The notes under the pieces: generated by a model
Database searches by the model: none
Seen by the model: the letters and a program-made list of their open reading frames with translations, nothing else
What the model was told of the DNA's origin: nothing
Made by a program: the position numbers and the translations under genes
DNA from: Methanobacteriota archaeon
GTDB taxonomy: Archaea; Halobacteriota; Methanomicrobia; Methanomicrobiales; Methanoculleaceae
Direction of reading: 5' to 3'
Length of the DNA: 64,000 nt
NCBI GenBank assembly: GCA_023393455.1
Contig: JAEWLJ010000002.1
Coordinates: 1 to 64,000, forward strand
Shown here: piece after piece, positions 59,965 to 64,000 of the stretch
Layout: the number at the start of each line of letters is the position of its first letter
Numbering within the stretch: the stretch's first letter is position 1

Positions 59965-60190
59965 ATCTGCGGACGTGTAAATGAATCTGACAGAATTTCT
60001 AAATAGCTCTGTGTTCAAGCCATTGTGTGGACGCTTTGAAACAGCGTCCGCAAAAGTGTGGGGCTGCCCATCCCTGGTTGACGACCGGATGACGCGCCCC
60101 GCATGCCCAGAGGCAAAGGGAACGTACGCGTTCTGCGTACTTAAATATGTGCCTCTTTTGCCTCCTGGGAAAGAAACAGGAGGAAAGCAA
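59965..60190 (+). promoter_or_regulatory. Conserved leader with SD-sequestering hairpin, copy A
   Basis: It begins GGACGTGTAAATGAATCTGA and ends at the precursor's ATG. The last 35 nt form TTTTG-CCTCCTG (60156-60167), a 9-nt loop, and CAGGAGG (60177-60183) followed by GCAA: a 7-bp stem holding the whole ribosome site, extendable by TTTGC/GCAAA. It is the most diverged of the three copies in its middle part, but the hairpin is the strongest. Conserved GCGTCC...GCAAAAGTG and GCCCAGAGGCAAAG blocks are shared. Confidence 0.65.
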
Positions 60191-60952
60191 ATGAACAGAA
60201 ACATTGGAATGCGGGCACTCTCCGCGCTTCTCGCCGTGCTGCTGGTGAGCGTGGGCGTTGTGCCGGTGATGGCGTGCGAGCCCGGAACACCTTGCGGCGA
60301 TGCCAAACAAGACATGCAAAAAACTGATCTGTCGGGCCTGGAGAAGTACGAGGCTGTTGCTTCTGCACTGAATTTGGACGATGTGCGAAAACTCTCAGAG
60401 ATCCCGCGTTCCGAAGATCTGAGTAAGATTGTCGAGAATGCTGAGACATTCTCTCTCGATAAAGAACTTGAAGATGGATCCATCAATCATATGACGGCTG
60501 TAGTACTGCCCGTTGAATCCGTTATCGAAAAAGGCGGCTCTGTCTAGATATCAAACGTCGTTGCCGTCTGGGATAGCGACAATACTCGGGTACTCAAGTA
60601 CACAAACACGTATCAGAATGGGTCCCTGTATAAACTCACGTTCGCTAGAATCGGCAGCAATGGAGATGTCCTTGAAGAAATTATCGTCGACGGAGGTTCC
60701 CTGGTCGAGGGCATGCCAGAGCAGTTCATTACGACAGCTGAGGATGATGATTATTGGCCTTGCGTAGGCGAGTGTATCATCGGAGATTGTATCTGTGCGA
60801 TTGTAGGAACTACCTGCCCCGGGCTGCCACTCTGCGACGTCTGTGTAATTCTGCTGCGGCCCTGCGCTGCTCTGCCGAGTGCAGTTTCTTGTGCACCTGC
60901 CGCGGCTTGTCTGGGGATAGAGGTAGCATGGTGTATGGGGCAATGTATGTGA
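60191..60952 (+). pseudogene. Secreted cysteine-rich precursor, halocin-C8-like, with in-frame UAG
   Basis: A 253-codon frame with one internal TAG at 60545-60547. Signal peptide RALSALLAVLLVSVGVVPVM-A, then CEPGTPCGDAKQDMQKTDLS and a charged helical region (YEAVASALNLDDVRKLSEIP). After the TAG it continues without a shift: VVAVWDSDNTRVLKYTNTYQ, then a 63-residue C-terminal domain with 12 cysteines (DYWPCVGECIIGDCICAIVG, TTCPGLPLCDVCVILLRPC, end WCMGQCM). The spacing IC-x3-G-T-x-P-x4-C-x2-C resembles halocin C8 as I remember it. Either a nonsense mutation or stop-codon readthrough. A paralogue starts at 63718. Confidence 0.6.
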
Positions 60953-60992
60953 ACCAGGGTAGCCCCATCATTCTTTTTTTAAGGTGGATATG

Positions 60993-61667
60993 ATGGTGGT
61001 ACAAAGGGACTCTCAATCCATATTGGCTATTGTAGTAATCGGACTCATTTGTTCCGGTTGTGTAAGTACAGACATTAGTTCTGGTACACCTCTGGAAATA
61101 GCCATAGAGAAACAGCAAAATATCGAAAATTTAGCGTATATTGAAATACTTACTTTGAACATAGTCAACGAAACGAGGGCAATTGAATATGACGTACTTT
61201 TACAGAAACCAGATAGATTTCGAAAGATTGAAAAAAGTGACTCTTTTACACGCTTGAAGATCGTTTCAAATGGAGATGTCGTCTGGATCTATGATCCGGA
61301 GAAAAATAATGTGCTCGTAAGACACTTGACACCATCTGAAAAGAGACCAGCGCCTGCGATCTACACATTACTGACCGACAACATTACTAAAAATTACACG
61401 GTAGAGGAACAAGGGATAGAATCAATCAACTCAATTCCGGTCTATAAAGTAAAACTGACTCCTCACGAGTTGGACCGCGAGGACAACACAAAAGAGTACG
61501 TATTGTGGATCGACTCCAAAAATATGACCCCGTTAAAACTGCAGAGTTACGATAAGGGCAATCTGGTGCTAACCCTGGAATATCGAAATTACTCAATGAA
61601 TTGCGTGATAAATGATGATGAGTTCACGTTCACGATTCCCGATGGCGCATCGGTGGTGTACGCATGA
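60993..61667 (+). CDS. LolA-like secreted lipoprotein
   Basis: 224 residues from ATG 60993, five bases after AAGGTGG; ATG 60990 and GTG 60984 are in frame. Signal peptide with a lipobox-like end (AIVVIGLICSGC), then a LolA/LppX-type half-barrel: NIVNETRAIEYDVLLQKPDR, VVWIYDPEKNNVLVRHLTPS, VWIDSKNMTPLKLQSYDKGN, DDEFTFTIPDGASVVYA. Such proteins carry lipids or lipoproteins in bacteria; the archaeal role is unknown. It is AT-rich compared with the rest of the window, suggesting recent transfer. It follows the precursor by 40 bases and may confer transport or immunity. Confidence 0.7.
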   Translation: MVVQRDSQSILAIVVIGLICSGCVSTDISSGTPLEIAIEKQQNIENLAYIEILTLNIVNETRAIEYDVLLQKPDRFRKIEKSDSFTRLKIVSNGDVVWIYDPEKNNVLVRHLTPSEKRPAPAIYTLLTDNITKNYTVEEQGIESINSIPVYKVKLTPHELDREDNTKEYVLWIDSKNMTPLKLQSYDKGNLVLTLEYRNYSMNCVINDDEFTFTIPDGASVVYA

Positions 61668-62287
61668 AGATTGATACTATTGCCAAAGAAGAGTTGTGGC
61701 GTTCAGTTGCAACCTTTGGAATCTCGCTTATCGTCATCGCTTACATCATCACAACAGACTACCTCCCATTGCCAGCTTTTTTGCTCTTACCCCTGCCATT
61801 GATGATCGCTGCAATAGTCGCCTGCGTTATGGTGTGGTATAGACGAAAAGAAGGCCTGACCGACCCCAATCCCGCGAATATCCTTCGTCATGCGTTTCGA
61901 CTGGGGAAGCGCGGAGAAAAGAAGACAGCACGGAGAAGAGGCATCGTTGAGAAGATGACCGACGCCGCCCTTCTTGTCACGATCTTCCTGATCTATAGCT
62001 ATGCGTCCCTTGCATACTCCATCAACCAGATATTCTGGCTCCCTGTCCTTGTCATCCTCGGCCTGCTTCTGACGCGCATCGTCTTCATCGATGGTGGGGA
62101 GCGCCACATCACCTTCGCACGATCGGCCATCTTCTACCTCGGAGCAACTGGGATCGTCCTTCTGCGCTACCTGGTACTGGGGTACCCCGTTCTCCCCCTC
62201 CTCCAGGCAATCGCGCTTGTTGGTATCGTTGCTTTTCCCATCCTCTATATCTGGGAACGACGGCGCGCACCGGAGGGAGCGGATTGA
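61664..62287 (+). CDS. Polytopic membrane protein, unknown
   Basis: 207 residues; ATG overlaps the previous stop (ATGA). About six hydrophobic helices in three pairs (VATFGISLIVIAYIIT, FLLLPLPLMIAAIVACVMVW, AALLVTIFLIYSYASLAYSI, WLPVLVILGLLLTRIVFI, AIFYLGATGIVLLRYLVLGY, LLQAIALVGIVAFPILYIW) and a long basic loop (LRHAFRLGKRGEKKTARRRG). No family recognised. Its place beside a bacteriocin-like precursor makes an immunity or export role possible (inference). Confidence 0.65.
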   Translation: MKIDTIAKEELWRSVATFGISLIVIAYIITTDYLPLPAFLLLPLPLMIAAIVACVMVWYRRKEGLTDPNPANILRHAFRLGKRGEKKTARRRGIVEKMTDAALLVTIFLIYSYASLAYSINQIFWLPVLVILGLLLTRIVFIDGGERHITFARSAIFYLGATGIVLLRYLVLGYPVLPLLQAIALVGIVAFPILYIWERRRAPEGAD

Positions 62288-62353
62288 TGGCTGATGGATG
62301 ACCAGCAGAGTGATCGATGTGTTCTGCGCACCCCTGTGAGAGGTAGAGGGCTC

Positions 62354-63358
62354 ATGACCGTAAAGGCAGTGCAGGTACTGGCCGCTCTGCTCATCGCATG
62401 CACTCTGTGCATTCCTGCAGTCGCGGCCTCAACGATCCCCCTCGAATACTAACACATGGACCGGTGCCCGGACTGCAAACTGACTGATCCGCTGATTGCG
62501 GACCTGGAAAGCACCTACGACGGCGCCCTCACGATCGAATGGATCGACGTCGAGACTGTGGACAGTTGGGAGCGATGGAACGCGTACGCATTTCTCGAAG
62601 TCCCGGCCGTAGTCGTGAACGGCACCGTCACAATTCCCAAAGAGGAGATCACCGACGAGAACCTCAGGGCGGCGATCGAGCAGTCCCTTGCCGGTGCTGA
62701 GCCGCAGGAGAACTCGCCGCCGATTAACTGGAATATCCCGTTTGCATTCTCCCTGGGCCTTTTCTCCGGGTTCTCACCCTGCCTGATGGCAATACTCGGA
62801 TTCATACTGGTGTACGTCACCGGGTCGGGCAAAGGGCTGAGAAGCAGTCTCCTGAACTCTGTAATATTCGGTCTGGGGCTGGTAGCCGCGTATATCGTCC
62901 TGGGGTGCTGCTTCCTGCTGGCAGGGATGTCCCTTGGTGGTTTCGGTCCGTACCTCGCCGTCGCGGCAGGACTGATCACGATACTCACCGGGGTGAACCT
63001 GCTTGGGTTGATAAAACTCCCGATCTCCGCGGACGACTACGTTAAGTCATCCATACGGAAGCATGCAACCACGCTTGCCGGGTTGTTCATTCTGGGCATG
63101 ATATTTTCAATCGTCAAGGCCCCGTGCGCCGCACCGATGCTCCTCGTCCTGCTGAGCAGAATCCTGATCGACGGCACCGTACAGGATTTATCGCTCCTGC
63201 TGGTCTTCGGAGCCGGGGTGCTCACGCCGTTTCTCGGCGTCGGAGTCCTCGGTGGATACGCCTCATCAAGCAGGATACGGGAGTACAGGGACGTTATTCG
63301 AGCGGGAAGCGGGATCCTGTTGATAGGATTCGGGGTCTGGCTCATCTTCTGGGGGTAA
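62354..63358 (+). pseudogene. Thioredoxin-like/CcdA (DsbD-type) disulfide carrier with internal UAA
   Basis: From ATG 62354 a signal peptide (VLAALLIACTLCIPAVAAST) leads to IPLEY and an in-frame TAA (62450-62452). The frame then continues with the active site HMDRCPDCKLTDPL, the thioredoxin-like domain (EVPAVVVNGTVTIPKEEI) and six membrane helices of the DsbD/CcdA type with SLGLFSGFSPCLMAILGFIL and SIVKAPCAAPMLLVLLSRIL, the membrane cysteine pair. It would pass electrons across the membrane, fitting a neighbouring Cys-rich exported product. The TAA separates the signal peptide from the body; ATG 62456 could still start a version without a signal. Confidence 0.65.
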
Positions 63359-63499
63359 ACACTGCTGGATCAGCAGATACCCATCCTCCGGATCGACTGG
63401 CGTACCTTGCACGATCTTCCTTGCCGCGAGAATATCCGTTACCCTGCACCTGCATCCTTCAGGATGAGACCGAATGCCTCATTTTTGCAAGCAGTCGAT

Positions 63500-63717
63500 G
63501 GACGTGTAAAGAAAAAGGACAGAAAACATAAATGCCCAGACGTCTAGGCTAGAGTGCGGAGGCTCAAAACAGCGTTCGCAAAATCGCGGAGGCTCACCCC
63601 ATCCGCCCAAGACCGGGTGAACCCCCCCACTGCCCGGAGGCGAAAGAGTGGTTCGCATTCCATATACATTAAGGTTGCGCCTCTTCTGCCTCCGGGAATG
63701 TTACAGGAGGAAAGCAA
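63500..63717 (+). promoter_or_regulatory. Conserved leader with SD-sequestering hairpin, copy B
   Basis: It starts GGACGTGTAAAGAAAAAGGA and aligns for over 200 nt with the minus strand of 28723-28942, although the downstream genes differ. GGCTCACCC and GGGTGAACC are nearly complementary and form a middle stem. The anti-SD CCTCC (63689-63693, in CTGCCTCC) faces AGGAGG (63705-63710), with TGC/GCA extending the stem past an AAA bulge. The 140 bp between 63359 and 63499 hold no gene. Confidence 0.7.
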
Positions 63718-64000
63718 ATGAACGGAAAGATTGGAATGCGAGCACTCTCTGCGCTCCTGGCAATGCTGCTGGTGAGCGTGGGCGTTGTGCCGGTGATGGC
63801 GTGTGAGCCCGGAACACCTTGCGGCGATGCCAAACAAGACATGCAAAAGACCGATCTGTCGGGCCTGAAGAAATACGAAGCTGTTGCATCTGCTCTGAAT
63901 CTGAACGATGTGCGAAAACTATCAGAGATTCCACGTTCCAAAGATCTGAGTGTGATCATCGAGAACGCTGAAGCATTCTCTCTCGAAAAAGAACTTGAAG
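63718..64000 (+). CDS. Secreted precursor paralogue (halocin-C8-like family), cut by window end
   Basis: 94 codons visible, open to the window edge. Over its whole visible length it matches the 60191 precursor: signal peptide RALSALLAMLLVSVGVVPVM-A, then CEPGTPCGDAKQDMQKTDLS, GLKKYEAVASALNLNDVRKL and a SLEKELE helix. Same leader type and ribosome site. The cysteine-rich part, if present, lies beyond the window. No stop codon in the visible part, so this copy may be the intact one. Confidence 0.7.
   Translation, partial: MNGKIGMRALSALLAMLLVSVGVVPVMACEPGTPCGDAKQDMQKTDLSGLKKYEAVASALNLNDVRKLSEIPRSKDLSVIIENAEAFSLEKELE

Noticed and set aside
60545..60547. Pyrrolysine insertion as the default reading of the UAG
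   Set aside because: No pyl genes are visible, Methanomicrobiales are not expected to have them, and a neighbouring gene has an in-frame UAA, which pyrrolysine would not explain. Kept only as an alternative.

Overview
The window is a high-GC archaeal chromosome segment. Several families are specific to archaea or methanogens: MptD-type dihydroneopterin aldolase (tetrahydromethanopterin), the archaeal CoA pathway (pantoate kinase, phosphopantothenate synthetase, CoaBC), NMD3, Taw2, TBP, MCM, RfcS, aIF1A, a DUF1628-type pilin and TATA-box promoters. Protein character and GC suggest Methanomicrobiales, probably Methanoculleus or a close relative (inference; no marker-gene comparison was possible).

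Layout. (1) 1-14.5 kb is a gene graveyard rich in toxin-antitoxin and nuclease genes: an MNT/HEPN pair whose HEPN gene runs into a dispersed repeat, an AbrB antitoxin with a truncated RelE toxin, two DUF1016 nucleases (one sitting inside a broken hepT gene), a DUF4062-GHKL ATPase protein, three copies of the 3' end of one membrane-protein gene, an inverted ~400-bp repeat pair, an archaellin remnant next to an intact type IV pilin, and a PEGA lipoprotein. (2) 14.5-27 kb is a housekeeping block: zinc-ribbon protein, Lrp-type regulator operon, ThiD, an AIR-synthase-like protein, then a tightly overlapping minus-strand run DUF424-nmd3-taw2-coaBC-pantoate kinase-phosphopantothenate synthetase-rfcS2-methyltransferase, plus mptD and a TatD-like hydrolase. 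(3) 27-37 kb holds a HicAB pair, a lipoprotein with an unusual long leader, mcm-rfcS, an RPA-associated OB-fold protein, a metallophosphoesterase and an Lhr-type helicase. (4) 37-43 kb has tbp, an acyl-CoA synthetase, tRNA-Leu(CAG), a TrmO-like protein, small RRM and DUF2795 proteins, aIF1A and a repeat protein. (5) 43-54 kb is a storage-polysaccharide cluster on the minus strand (GH57 amylase, GT4 glucan synthase, GlgB, GH57-DUF3536, MalQ, GlgP). (6) 54-57 kb has a DUF1016 remnant, a second copy of the dispersed repeat, and an Orn/Lys/Arg decarboxylase. (7) 57.5-64 kb is a secreted-protein island.

The most interesting region is the last. Two paralogous secreted precursors (60191 and 63718) share almost the same signal peptide. 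The first ends in a 12-cysteine domain whose Cys/Gly spacing resembles the archaeocin halocin C8. Between them lie a LolA-like lipoprotein, a polytopic membrane protein and a thioredoxin-CcdA/DsbD-like disulfide carrier. Each precursor is preceded by a related ~220-nt leader ending in a hairpin that would bury the Shine-Dalgarno sequence. A third copy of that leader lies 30 kb away in front of a lipoprotein. The first precursor carries an in-frame UAG and the DsbD-like gene an in-frame UAA, so this copy of the locus may be decaying, or the first stop may be read through. I read this as a candidate methanogen archaeocin locus with its own post-transcriptional switch.
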